From Thiobacillus denitrificans (GTDB lineage Bacteria; Pseudomonadota; Gammaproteobacteria; Burkholderiales; Thiobacillaceae), in the NCBI GenBank assembly GCA_020723405.1, contig DYIY01000023.1, forward strand, positions 1 through 50,763: a stretch of DNA of 50,763 nt, read 5' to 3'. A model generated the notes under the pieces. The model searched no databases. It was not told the origin of the DNA and saw nothing but the letters and a program-made list of their open reading frames with translations. The position numbers were made by a program, and so were the translations under genes. Below are positions 6,779 through 17,286 of this stretch, piece after piece (positions within the stretch are counted from its first letter, which is position 1; each line of letters begins with the position of its first letter).

Positions 6779-9457
6779 ATGGCACAACACTACCTGCACC
6801 CCCTCTTCAATCCCCGATCCGTCGCCGTCTTCGGCGTCAGCGAAAAGGAGGAATCCGTCGCCGGAACGTTGTTCCGCAACATGCGCAAGTCCGGCTTCAC
6901 CGGGCCCGTCTATCCGGTGAACACCAAGCACGACGTGATCTACGGCGAACATTGCTATCGCTCCGCCGCCGACCTGCCGGAAACCCCGGATCTGGCCCTC
7001 ATCGCCACCCCGGCCACCACGGTGGCCCAGATCCTGGAGGACTGCGGCAACCGGGGCGTCCACCACGCCATCGTGCTGTCGGCAGGCTTCCGGGAGATCG
7101 GCGCGGCCGGCGTGGCCCTGGAGGAATCCATCCTGGCCGTGGCCCGGAAACACGACATCCGCTTCATCGGCCCCAACTGCCTGGGCATCCAGCGGCCGGC
7201 CATCGGGCTGAACGCCACCTTCAGCCAGGGTGCCACCCTGGCCGGCGACCTGGCCCTGGTGTCCCAGTCCGGCGCCCTGTGCACCTCCATGCTGGACTGG
7301 GCGGAGGCCAACGGCATCGGCTTCTCCAGCGTCATATCCACCGGCGCCTCGGCGGACCTGGATTTCGGCGAGATCCTGGACTACCTGGCCTACGACCCGG
7401 CCACCAAGGGCATCCTGCTCTACATCGAGGGCATCCGCGACGCCCGCCGCTTCATGAGCGCCCTGCGCGCCACCTCCCGCTTCAAGCCGGTGGTGCTGGT
7501 GAAGGTGGGCCGCCACGAGGCGGGCTCCAAGGCGGTCCAGTCCCACACCGGCGCCCTGGTGGGCTCCGACGCGGTGTTCGACGCCCTGGTGCGGCGGGCC
7601 GGGGTGGTGCGGGTGAACACCATCCTGCAACTGTTCTCCTGCGCCCAGGCCCTGTCCACCCACGTGAAGCCCACCGGCAACCGGCTGGCCATCGTCACCA
7701 ACGGCGGCGGCCCCGGCGTCATGGCCACCGACCGGGCGGTGGACCTGGGCGTGCGCCTGGCGGAACTGGCCCCGGGCACGGTCACCCGCCTCAACGAGGT
7801 GCTGCCCCCCACCTGGTCCCACGGCAATCCGGTGGACATCATCGGTGATGCCCCCGCCGACCGCTATCTGCATGCCGTGCGGGCCTGTCTCCAGGACGAC
7901 GGCGTGGACGGCGTGCTGGTCATGCTCACGCCCCAGGCCATGTCCCGGCCCACCGAAGCGGCCGACGCGGTCATCGAGGTGGCCAAGGAATCCAGCAAAC
8001 CCGTCATCACCTGCTGGATGGGCCAGGCCCAGGTGGTGGAGGGCCGCATGCACTTCAAGGAGGCCCGCATCCCCTACTTCACCACCCCGGAGCCGGCGGT
8101 GGAGGTGTTCTCCTTCCTGTCCGCCTTCTACGACAACCAGCGCCAGCTCATGCAGACCCCGGGGCCCCTGTCCCAGGAGGCCGAACCCGACGTGGAAGGG
8201 GCCCGGCTGATCATCGAGGGCGCCCTGGCCCAGGGCCGCCATCTGCTCAACGAGGTGGAATCCAAGGCCCTGCTATCGGCCTTCCGCATACCCGTGGCCC
8301 AGACCCTCATCGCCCGCAACCCCACCGAAGCCATGCTCATGGCCCAGCAGATGGGTTTCCCGGTGGCCATGAAGATCAATTCCCCGGACATCACCCACAA
8401 GTCCGACGTGCACGGCGTGCGCCTGGGCCTGTCCAGCGGCCAGGCGGTGCGCTCCGCCTTCGGCGAGATGCTCACCGAGGTGAAGCGCAAGCGGCCCGAC
8501 GCCACCCTGGACGGGGTGGTCATCGAGCCCATGGTCAGCCGCCCCCACGCCCGGGAAGTGCTGCTGGGCATGACTTCCGACCCGGTACTGGGCCCGGTCA
8601 TCGTCTTCGGGGCCGGCGGCGTGGACGTGGAAGCCTTCCAGGACCGGGCGGTGACCCTGCCCCCCCTGAACCGCTTCCTGGCCCGGGACCTGATCAACCG
8701 CACCCGGGTGGCCACCCTGCTGGGCCCCTTCCGCAACCGGCCGGCCGCCGACCTGGACGGCCTGGAATCCATCCTGCTGCGCCTGTCGGAAATGGTCTGC
8801 GAACTGCCCTGGCTGTCCGAACTGGACATCAACCCCCTGCTGGTGGACGAGCACGGCGCCCTGGCCCTGGACGCCCGCATCATCATCGCTCCCCGGGTGC
8901 CCACGGCGGACCGCTATGGCCACATGGCCATCCACCCCTATCCGGCCCACCTGGTCACCCACTGGCAGTTGCCCAACGGGTCCGACGTGGTGATCCGGCC
9001 CATCCGCCCGGAGGATGCGGAACTGACCCAGAGCTTCGTGCGCAGCCTGTCCGAGGAGACCAAGTACTTCCGCTACATGGATGCCGTGCGGGAACTGTCC
9101 CACGCCATGCTGGTGCGCCTGACCCAGATCGACTACACCCGGGAGATGGCCCTGCTGGCCACCACCGAACAGGACGGCAAGGAAGTGGAACTGGGCGTGG
9201 CCCGGTACGCCATCAATCCGGACGGGGAATCCTGTGAATTCGCCCTGGTGGTCAACGACCAATGGCAGAAGCAGGGCATCGGCCACAAGCTCATGGACGT
9301 GCTGATGGACGTGGCCCGCTCCAAAGGCCTGCGGGTCATGGACGGGGAAGTGCTGAAGACCAACCGGCGCATGCTCAAGCTGTCGGAAAGCCTGGGCTTC
9401 CGCATCGAAGCCCATCCGGAGGACGACGGCATCCGCAGGATCTCCCGGGAACTGTGA
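6779..9457 (+). CDS. Pat/PatZ-type protein acetyltransferase (NDP-forming acyl-CoA synthetase fused to GNAT)
   Basis: This 892-residue protein has the order of Salmonella Pat and E. coli PatZ. It has a CoA-binding Rossmann domain (FNPRSVAVFGVSEKE, residues about 8-140), two succinyl-CoA-synthetase-like domains with the SHTGALVGSDAVFDA segment near residue 255, and an ATP-grasp domain from about residue 490. A GNAT domain starts at about residue 730 with the acetyl-CoA loop QKQGIG. In Pat enzymes the synthetase part is regulatory and the GNAT part acetylates lysines of targets such as acetyl-CoA synthetase. Because SHTG, which carries the ligase-type His, is retained, a true acyl-CoA synthetase activity cannot be excluded. 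The divergent neighbour encodes an HDAC-family enzyme. Confidence 0.9.
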   Translation: MAQHYLHPLFNPRSVAVFGVSEKEESVAGTLFRNMRKSGFTGPVYPVNTKHDVIYGEHCYRSAADLPETPDLALIATPATTVAQILEDCGNRGVHHAIVLSAGFREIGAAGVALEESILAVARKHDIRFIGPNCLGIQRPAIGLNATFSQGATLAGDLALVSQSGALCTSMLDWAEANGIGFSSVISTGASADLDFGEILDYLAYDPATKGILLYIEGIRDARRFMSALRATSRFKPVVLVKVGRHEAGSKAVQSHTGALVGSDAVFDALVRRAGVVRVNTILQLFSCAQALSTHVKPTGNRLAIVTNGGGPGVMATDRAVDLGVRLAELAPGTVTRLNEVLPPTWSHGNPVDIIGDAPADRYLHAVRACLQDDGVDGVLVMLTPQAMSRPTEAADAVIEVAKESSKPVITCWMGQAQVVEGRMHFKEARIPYFTTPEPAVEVFSFLSAFYDNQRQLMQTPGPLSQEAEPDVEGARLIIEGALAQGRHLLNEVESKALLSAFRIPVAQTLIARNPTEAMLMAQQMGFPVAMKINSPDITHKSDVHGVRLGLSSGQAVRSAFGEMLTEVKRKRPDATLDGVVIEPMVSRPHAREVLLGMTSDPVLGPVIVFGAGGVDVEAFQDRAVTLPPLNRFLARDLINRTRVATLLGPFRNRPAADLDGLESILLRLSEMVCELPWLSELDINPLLVDEHGALALDARIIIAPRVPTADRYGHMAIHPYPAHLVTHWQLPNGSDVVIRPIRPEDAELTQSFVRSLSEETKYFRYMDAVRELSHAMLVRLTQIDYTREMALLATTEQDGKEVELGVARYAINPDGESCEFALVVNDQWQKQGIGHKLMDVLMDVARSKGLRVMDGEVLKTNRRMLKLSESLGFRIEAHPEDDGIRRISREL

Positions 9458-9472
9458 CCCCGGCCCCTCCGA

Positions 9473-9490
9473 CAGGCTCCCAGGAGCCTG
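9473..9490. other. Short perfect inverted repeat after the pat-type gene
   Basis: CAGGCTCC (9473-9480) and GGAGCCTG (9483-9490) are perfect complements just past the 9457 stop. No T-run follows, so it could be a rho-assisted transcript end or a repeat boundary. Confidence 0.35.
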
Positions 9491-9511
9491 CGCGGCAGAG
9501 GGTCTGACCAG

Positions 9512-9893
9512 CCATTCCATCCCGCAATGATGGTCTAGGTGCTGCTGTACGGCTACGCCACGGGGGCATTCTTCTCGCGCGAGCTCGCCAGGAAACGGCT
9601 CGAAGACGTGGCCTTCCGGGTGCCCGGGGCGGGCAATTTTCCGGCGCATCGCACGCTGTGCGGCTTTCGCACCCTGCATCTTGAGGAACTGGCGGCGCTG
9701 TTCGTGCAGGTGGTGAAGCTGGCCGGGAATGGGGCCCGGTCAAGCTTGGCACGATTGCGGTGGATGGCACCAAGGTCAAGGCCGATGCCCCGCGCCACAA
9801 GGCGATGAGCTACAAGCGGATGGTGCAGGCGGAGACCGAATTGAAGGGGCAAATCGCTGCCCTGATCGAGGGTGCCCGCCAGGCCGATGAAAG
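9512..9893 (+). pseudogene. Transposase remnant (IS1182-like DDE family)
   Basis: Two overlapping frames together reproduce the first half of an IS1182-like transposase. The segment FHPAMMV, an in-frame TAG at 9536-9538, and VLLYGYATGAFFSREL are followed by EELAALFVQVVKLA. The reading then changes frame near 9735-9760 into VDGTKVKADAPRHKAMSYKR, which holds the first catalytic Asp region, and IAALIEGARQADES. The N-terminus, the rest of the DDE domain and both terminal repeats are absent. With a stop, a frameshift and truncation at both ends it is clearly dead. Its right end abuts the nucleotidyltransferase fragment on the other strand. Confidence 0.8.
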
Positions 9894-9995
9894 CGCACGG
9901 AACGAGCCGGAGCGCACGGCATGGCCGCCCAGCAGGATGTAATGGACCCCTTGGGCCGGCAGTGCCCGGCGGACTTCAATCAGGTCGCTTTGCAT
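9894..9995 (-). pseudogene. Truncated nucleotidyltransferase (AbiEii/MNT-like) N-terminus
   Basis: On the minus strand from ATG 9995 the reading is MQSDLIEVRRALPAQGVHYI followed by LLGGHAVRSGSFR. This is the typical opening of small nucleotidyltransferases of AbiEii/MNT toxin-like families, in which a GG segment begins the active-site loop. It is cut after about 33 residues where the transposase remnant begins, so the catalytic Asp residues are lost. Its start overlaps the end of the upstream minus-strand frame by 20 bases, as in two-gene toxin-antitoxin cassettes. The family call rests on this short stretch only. Confidence 0.5.
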
Positions 9996-10204
9996 GCTGC
10001 TGGAACCAGGCCTGGCGCTGACGTTGCTTCTCCATATCCATGGTTTCGAAAAAGGCATGGGTACCGCGAAACACGCCCCGGGCCTTGAAATCGGGCATAC
10101 CGGGCAAGCGCCTCATGGCGTCCAGCCGAACACCCCGTTCCAGGGCATCCTGGGGGCTTGTCGCGAACTCCGTCCAGCGGGCATTCCGACCACGCACATC
10201 CGTC
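9976..10204 (-). CDS. Partner gene fragment of the truncated nucleotidyltransferase, unknown family
   Basis: A minus-strand frame ends at 9976 with protein-like sequence: WTEFATSPQDALERGVRLDA, RLPGMPDFKARGVFRG, then HAFFETMDMEKQRQRQAWFQ. It overlaps the nucleotidyltransferase start, as an antitoxin or partner gene would. Upstream of about 10204 the frame becomes low-complexity and runs into the left 80-bp repeat, so the real start is unclear; a GTG near 10197 is possible. I do not recognise the family. It may be a 5'-truncated gene. Confidence 0.35.
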
Positions 10205-10268
10205 GATTCTTTCGACGTCCCGCCAGGGCGGCGGGAGGGCAGCCCAGGCCCAGCAGCCCACCCGCTCG

Positions 10269-10348
10269 GGCTCACACCACCTCCGCCTCCATCACCTGCT
10301 CGAAGGCGATCCGCCCGTCCACCACGTCCACCCGGATGATGTCCTTGG
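10269..10348 (-). repeat. 80-bp direct repeat, left copy (duplicate of clpB 3' end)
   Basis: These 80 bases are identical to 13079-13158, the last 77 bases of clpB plus three beyond its stop. The sequence runs from GGCTCACACCACC to GATGATGTCCTTGG in the same orientation. Similarity stops abruptly on both sides. It is therefore a detached copy of the clpB terminus, 2810 bases from the real one. Confidence 0.95.
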
Positions 10349-10453
10349 CCTGACGCTCCAGATATGGCAGCGAACAATCTCTTAAATTCCCCGGGTTGAA
10401 GTACACACAAACGCGCTATAGAGTCCGCCAGCCAGGGTGGAGACAACAAATCC

Positions 10454-10966
10454 GTGAATTACACGTCCAGCACAGAGCAAGAAACCCGGGGTCATTTGAT
10501 CGACCAGGACTTGGCACGTGCTGGCTGGAATGCGGCGAAACGGACCCTCATCGAAGAATTTTCTGTAGGAATCCAATCGGATGATCCACGCAATCACCCG
10601 GAATTTGCGGACTACGCCCTCCTGGGTAGCGATGGAACCCCCATTGCCATTGTTGAAGCCAAACGCAGCAGCCGCGACGAGTTGGCCGGCAAACGCCAAG
10701 CCTCCGACTACGCCGACCGGATTTCGGCCCGCTTCGGCCAGGATCCTTTCATCTTCCTGACCAACGGCCAGACCATTCAGTTTTGGGATCGGGAGCGATA
10801 TCCCCTGAGAAAGATTGCCGGCTTTTACACCCGTGATGATCTGGAGCGCCTACGCCACCAGAGGCATTTCGCCGAAGCATTCGGTGCAATTACGATCAAC
10901 CCCGACATCGCAGGGCGCGACTATTGGTCCAGCCATCATGCTTTCCGCAATCAATCCCGCAGGTGA
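10454..10966 (+). pseudogene. hsdR: Type I restriction enzyme HsdR, N-terminal fragment
   Basis: From GTG 10454 the frame encodes ETRGHLIDQDLARAGWNAAK, then GSDGTPIAIVEAKRSSRDEL, then DPFIFLTNGQTIQFWDRERY and GFYTRDDLERL. This is the N-terminal nuclease domain of HsdR, with the PD-(D/E)XK core residues in IVEAK. Family similarity ends at about NPDIAGRDY (near 10925), and the frame stops at 10966. The helicase/translocase domains (some 600-800 residues) are missing, so no restriction activity is expected. No hsdM or hsdS gene is in the window. Confidence 0.8.
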
Positions 10967-10973
10967 AGCGCGC

Positions 10974-11258
10974 GTGAGCAATCTGAACAAGCTGCTGAAT
11001 CTGGCCGAACGCGGAACCAGGGAATCCAAGGCTGAGTACGCCAAGCAGCAAGGCCTCTTGAAGGGCCGTGAGCGTAAGCGACTGCAACGGGGCGAGCCCC
11101 GCCATACCCAGGCCGAGGTCACCGCCTTTGCCAAAGGGTATCGGGATGACCTAATGGCGTCTGAGCCCTATCACGAGGTCCACCAGGTTTTGGCCAGTGC
11201 ATTGTTGGATCAAGCCCGGCTTGATGCCTGGCAGGCGGAATTGGGATTGGTAACATGA
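10974..11258 (+). CDS. Small unknown protein preceding the DUF1016 nuclease
   Basis: GTG 10974 has an AGGTGAA site about five bases upstream and gives a 94-residue, charged, soluble protein starting SNLNKLLNLAERGTRESKAE. A basic stretch (GLLKGRERKRLQRGEPRH) suggests nucleic-acid contact. ATG 10938 is in frame and would add 12 residues. The stop overlaps the next start by four bases (ATGA), so it is coupled to the DUF1016 gene and may be its partner. I do not recognise the family. Confidence 0.55.
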   Translation: MSNLNKLLNLAERGTRESKAEYAKQQGLLKGRERKRLQRGEPRHTQAEVTAFAKGYRDDLMASEPYHEVHQVLASALLDQARLDAWQAELGLVT

Positions 11259-12304
11259 CTGACAACACGCCAGCCTCCCTCACCCCCGCCCCCACCGGCT
11301 ACGCCGACTGGCTGGCCGACCTGAAAACCCGCATCCACAACGCCCAGCAGCGCGCGGCGCTGGCGGTCAATCGGGAACTGGTGTTGCTGTACTGGCAGAT
11401 CGGGCGGGACATCCTGGCGCGGCAGGCGGAGCAGGGCTGGGGCGCGAAGGTGATTGAGCGGCTGGCCCATGATTTGCGCACTGCCTTTCCCGACATGAAG
11501 GGGTTTTCCCGCGCCAATCTGATGTATATGCGGGCCTTTGCCGAGGCCTGGCCGGATGCCGAAATCGTCCAACAGGCTGTTGGACAATTGCCCTGGGGCC
11601 ATAACCTGGTGCTGCTGACCCGCCTGAAAGACCCGCGCCAGCGCCTGGCCTACGCCGAGGCCGCCGTGACCCACGGCTGGTCGCGCAATGTGCTGAACAT
11701 TCAGATTGAGGCCCGGCTGTTGGATCGCACTGGTCAGGCCGTCACCAATTTCGAGGCGCGTTTGCCCAAGCCGCAATCCGATCTGGCTCGGGAATCCTTG
11801 AAAGACCCGTACCGTTTCGACTTTCTGGGTATTGGTGATGAGGCGGGTGAGCAAGAGATCGAAACCGCCCTGGTGTAGCACGTCACCGAATTTCTGCTGG
11901 AACTGGGGGCAGGCTTCGCCTTCGTCGGGCGTCAGGTGCTGCTGGAGGTGGGTGGGGATGATTTCTTCATCGACCTCTTGTTCTATCACCTCAAGCTGCG
12001 CTGCTACGTGGTGATCGAACTCAAGGCAGGCAAGTTCAAGCCGGAGCATCTGGGGCAGTTGGGCTTTTATCTCACTGCGGTGGATCGGCAGGTGAAAAAC
12101 GAGCAGGACAACCCGACCATCGGCCTATTGCTATGCAAGAGCAAGAATAAGGTGGTGGCCGAATATGCCTTGGGCGACAAATCCCAGCCCATGGGCATCG
12201 CCGAATACAAGCTGCTCGAATCCCTGCCCGCCGAACTGCAGACCAGTCTGCCCAGCATCGAGCAGATTGAACGGGAGTTGGGAGACGTGGGGGAGACGAA
12301 ATGA
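11255..12304 (+). pseudogene. DUF1016/YhcG PD-(D/E)XK nuclease, interrupted by amber codon
   Basis: The frame is continuous over 349 codons except for one TAG at 11876-11878. The N-terminal domain (ADWLADLKTRIHNAQQRAAL, then LLYWQIGRDILARQ) and the C-terminal nuclease domain (HVTEFLLELGAGFAFVGRQ, FFIDLLFYH, then YVVIELKAGKF) match YhcG proteins end to end. The nuclease residues Asp in FFID and Glu-Lys in IELK are intact. The context suggests GAG became TAG. YhcG-like genes often accompany type I restriction loci, and an hsdR fragment is here. Readthrough by a suppressor, or restart at the ATG or GTG codons after the stop, is possible but untested. Confidence 0.85.
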
Positions 12305-12423
12305 ACGATGCTTTGTTAAGGAAGCACATCCAGTCCTATCTGTCCCATCTCAAGAAAAACCCTGAAAAAAACAGGGCTGATCTGGAAGGCGGATCCAATC
12401 GAAGTGGGGGGAGTGTCTTGTGA
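12301..12423 (+). CDS. Short frame of 40 codons, unknown
   Basis: ATG 12301 overlaps the DUF1016 stop (ATGA) and a GGGGGAGA site lies upstream. It encodes MNDALLRKHIQSYLSHLKKN, then PEKNRADLEGGSNRSGGSVL. The basic, helical start looks protein-like, but the tail does not, so it could be the stub of a truncated downstream gene. Confidence is low. Confidence 0.3.
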   Translation: MNDALLRKHIQSYLSHLKKNPEKNRADLEGGSNRSGGSVL

Positions 12424-12452
12424 GCGACATGTAAGGTTTGAAGTCGCGAATC

Positions 12453-12746
12453 TCAAACCAGCCGTTCTTGCCAATATTCCGGCTGCCGATGCAGATTCAT
12501 CACCGCGACTATCCAGATGTGGTTTTCCTCCACCGCGTAGAGCACACCATAAGGAAAGCGATGTACCAAAGCGCGCCGAATCTCGCCGTCCAACACCTGC
12601 CAGGCCTGGGGGTAGGCCAGAATGCGTTGAATCGCGGCCCGGACCTCGGTGGTGAAATCCAGTCCAAGCCCCGGCGCGCGTTCTTCGTAGTACGCGATAG
12701 CTTCCAGAAACTCCGCTTCCGCCTCCGGGTGGAAGTCGAAGTTCAT
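12453..12746 (-). CDS. RelE/ParE-family toxin
   Basis: The 97-residue product begins MNFDFHPEAEAEFLEAIAYY and continues with FPYGVLYAVEENHIWIVAVM and HRQPEYWQERL. That is the full ParE/RelE fold pattern, with the conserved C-terminal H..R.P.YW motif. ParE-like members inhibit gyrase and RelE-like ones cut mRNA; the YYEERAPGLG segment favours ParE. It overlaps the antitoxin stop by four bases (ATGA) and has no visible damage, so the pair may still be active. Confidence 0.9.
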   Translation of the reverse strand: MNFDFHPEAEAEFLEAIAYYEERAPGLGLDFTTEVRAAIQRILAYPQAWQVLDGEIRRALVHRFPYGVLYAVEENHIWIVAVMNLHRQPEYWQERLV

Positions 12747-12967
12747 TTCGCGTAAAGCAGGCGTATCCGCTCGAACACGGCTTCGCCAGCCACTGCTTCC
12801 ACCTGTCCAGAGCGAAGTTCATCCAGTCGGCGATGCGCCACAGATGCCCAAGCCCTATCTACCTCAGTCTCCGGTGGATTGAGACTGGACAGCAGGTTTT
12901 CCACCATGCGGGTGCGCTCTTCCACCGGCAGGGAAACTGCTTCGGCAATCAATTCGCTGGTTTTCAT
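12743..12967 (-). CDS. Addiction-module antitoxin (TIGR02574-like)
   Basis: I start at ATG 12967 (MKTSELIAEAVSLPVEERTR) because an AAGGAGG site lies just upstream on the minus strand. An ATG 24 bases earlier is in frame but has no such site. The 74-residue protein has the helical SLPVEERTRMVENLLSSL segment and a tail (AWASVAHRRLDELRSGQVEA) typical of the addiction-module family paired with ParE/RelE toxins. It should neutralise the toxin and repress the operon. Confidence 0.88.
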   Translation of the reverse strand: MKTSELIAEAVSLPVEERTRMVENLLSSLNPPETEVDRAWASVAHRRLDELRSGQVEAVAGEAVFERIRLLYAK

Positions 12968-13040
12968 TTGGCCTCCTTGAACCAAGCCCAAGTCGAGTCT
13001 ATCAGCCAGTTTGAGTACTGCCCACGCAGGTCAGTATGAA

Positions 13041-13064
13041 ACGCCCGCTTGAACGCAGGCGTTC
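13041..13064. other. Hairpin between the TA promoter and clpB end
   Basis: AACGCCCGC and GCAGGCGTT pair with one mismatch around a six-base loop. It lies between the clpB 3' end and the TA operon start and may help end clpB transcription, but no T-run is present. Confidence 0.35.
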
Positions 13065-13081
13065 CACACTCGGACGATGGC

Positions 13082-15680
<2,599 letters not shown>

Positions 15681-15711
15681 GTCTTGCTCCCAAATCGGAT
15701 GATTGCCTCCC

Positions 15712-15739
15712 AAATGGGGAATCCGGGGACGATTTCAAC
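15712..15739 (-). promoter_or_regulatory. Sigma-32 heat-shock promoter of clpB
   Basis: On the minus strand GTTGAAA (15739-15733), a 13-base spacer, and CCCCATTT (15719-15712) match the sigma-32 consensus CTTGAAA-N11-16-CCCCATNT at all but the first base. The -10 element lies 31 bases before the ATG, leaving room for a short leader and the GGGAGCAA ribosome site. Confidence 0.85.
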
Positions 15740-15769
15740 TCCTCGACGGGGGGGAATTACAATGGCCCC

Positions 15770-16606
15770 ATGAATATAGACCTGGAAAAAGCCCGCGCCG
15801 CCCACGTGCGCGCGGCCCTGGACGAGGATGTGGGCGCCGGCGACCTCACCGCGCGACTGGTCCCCGAGGAGACGGCCGGCCATGCCCGGGTGATCACCCG
15901 GGAAGACGGGGTGCTGTGCGGCACCGCCTGGTTCGCGGACTGTTTCCGGGCCCTGGATCCGGCCGTGGCGATCGCCTGGCAGGCGGCCGACGGCGCCCCC
16001 ATCCGCGCCGGCCAGAGCCTGTGCGAGATCGAAGGCCCGGCCCGGGCCCTGCTCACCGCCGAACGGCCCGCCCTCAACTTCCTGCAGACCCTGTCGGCCG
16101 TGGCCACGGAGACCCGCCGCTACGTGGCGGCCGTGGCCGGCACCCGGGCGAGGATCTACGACACCCGCAAGACCCTGCCGGGCCTGCGCCTGGCCCTCAA
16201 GTACGCGGTGAAATGCGGCGGCGGCGAAAACCAGCGCATGGGCCTCTACGACGGGATCCTCATCAAGGAAAACCACATCGCCGCCGCCGGGGGCATCGCC
16301 CCGGCCCTGGCGGCGGCCTTTCGGCTGGCCGGCCCCGGGGTCAGCGTGCAGGTGGAAGTGGAAACCCTGGACCAACTGGAGGAGGCCCTTCAGGCTGGTG
16401 CGAAGCTGATCCTGCTGGACAACTTCGACCTGGCGGGCATGGCCGAGGCGGTTCGCCGTACCGCCGGCCGGGCCGCCCTGGAGGCTTCCGGCGGCATCAC
16501 GCTGGAAACGGTGCGGGCCATCGCCGAAACCGGCGTGGACCGGATTTCCATCGGCAGCCTGACCAAATCGGTACGGGCAATGGATTTATCGATGCGCTTT
16601 GTCTGA
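15770..16606 (+). CDS. nadC: Nicotinate-nucleotide pyrophosphorylase (carboxylating)
   Basis: The 278-residue protein carries the NadC hallmarks: DEDVGAGDLT near the start, ALLTAERPALNFLQTLS, DTRKTLPGLRLALKYAV, CGGGENQRMGLYDGILIKEN, and EASGGITLETVRAIAETGVD. It converts quinolinate and PRPP to nicotinate mononucleotide in de novo NAD synthesis. It is divergent from clpB. A TACAAT hexamer at 15758-15763 is only seven bases before the ATG, which would give an almost leaderless transcript if it is the -10 box. Confidence 0.96.
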   Translation: MNIDLEKARAAHVRAALDEDVGAGDLTARLVPEETAGHARVITREDGVLCGTAWFADCFRALDPAVAIAWQAADGAPIRAGQSLCEIEGPARALLTAERPALNFLQTLSAVATETRRYVAAVAGTRARIYDTRKTLPGLRLALKYAVKCGGGENQRMGLYDGILIKENHIAAAGGIAPALAAAFRLAGPGVSVQVEVETLDQLEEALQAGAKLILLDNFDLAGMAEAVRRTAGRAALEASGGITLETVRAIAETGVDRISIGSLTKSVRAMDLSMRFV

Positions 16607-16636
16607 AGCTCTCTGGGAAGCAGGACCGAGCCGGCC

Positions 16637-17128
16637 TCAGTGGATACGCGGGGCGGTCTGGTCATTGGGAAAGCCGCTGCGCATTTCCTCGGCCGTGGCG
16701 TCCCGGATGGACACCACGGTGGCGGCCACCACGCAGGGCTTGCCGGCCAGGGGGTTGTTGCCGTCCAGGGTCACGGTGCCGTCCTGGATCTCCACCACCC
16801 GGAAGGTGAGGATGTCACCGGCATCGTTCTGCATTTCCGCCTGGGCGCCGATGCTGCGCAGCATCGGCGGCAGATTTTCCAGATCTTCCTGGATGATGAG
16901 GTCCGGGTCTGCATCGCCGAAGGCTTCTTCCGGTGGCACCCGGGCTTCCACCTGGTCTCCTTCCCGCTTGCCTTCCAGGGCCCGTTCCACCGAGGCGAAC
17001 AGGCCGCTGTTGCCACCCTGGACGTAGCCGGTGGGCATGTCCTGCTGGCCGAAGATGTTGCCGTGCTCGTCGAGCACGGAATAGGTGATGTAGACCACCT
17101 TGCCGGCGCAGATGACTTGTTCGCTCAT
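16637..17128 (-). CDS. FKBP-type peptidyl-prolyl isomerase, SlyD-like
   Basis: Started at ATG 17128 after a GGAGAG site, the product is 163 residues. It begins VVYITYSVLDEHGNIFGQQD and has the SlyD-type insert flanked by FASVERALEGKREGDQVEAR and PPEEAFGDADPDLI, then LTFRVVEIQDGTVTLDGNNP and the LAGKPCVV return to the FKBP fold. SlyD proteins are prolyl isomerases and chaperones; some handle nickel through a His-rich tail. No such tail is present (it ends NDQTAPRIH), so a metal role is unlikely. It is convergent with nadC. Confidence 0.88.
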   Translation of the reverse strand: MSEQVICAGKVVYITYSVLDEHGNIFGQQDMPTGYVQGGNSGLFASVERALEGKREGDQVEARVPPEEAFGDADPDLIIQEDLENLPPMLRSIGAQAEMQNDAGDILTFRVVEIQDGTVTLDGNNPLAGKPCVVAATVVSIRDATAEEMRSGFPNDQTAPRIH

Positions 17129-17203
17129 TGCACTCTCCAAGAGAAAGCGGAGGAGTTTATCAGGCCGCGGACATCGGGCCGATCATGCGCGATCGGCGCC
17201 TTT

Positions 17204-17285
17204 GATGCGGTTCGCTTCGCTCACCACATCCTACGCGATGCCCACGCCCGTCCGCAGGGTGCGGTGAGGCACGAACCCCACCAGA
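17204..17285. repeat. Intergenic palindromic (REP-like) repeat, copy 2
   Basis: GATGCGGTTCGCTTCGCTCA followed by CCACATCCTACG, and later GGTGCGGTGAGGCACGAACC, repeat the pattern at 5645-5715 with a longer central loop (about 24 bases). It fills the gap between two minus-strand genes, after the GH57 operon end. Confidence 0.75.
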
Positions 17286-17286
17286 C

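Noticed and set aside
12968-13078. Integrase or tRNA attachment gene at the islet edge
   Set aside because: Only a hairpin and the TA leader region were found; no tRNA-like cloverleaf or integrase motif.
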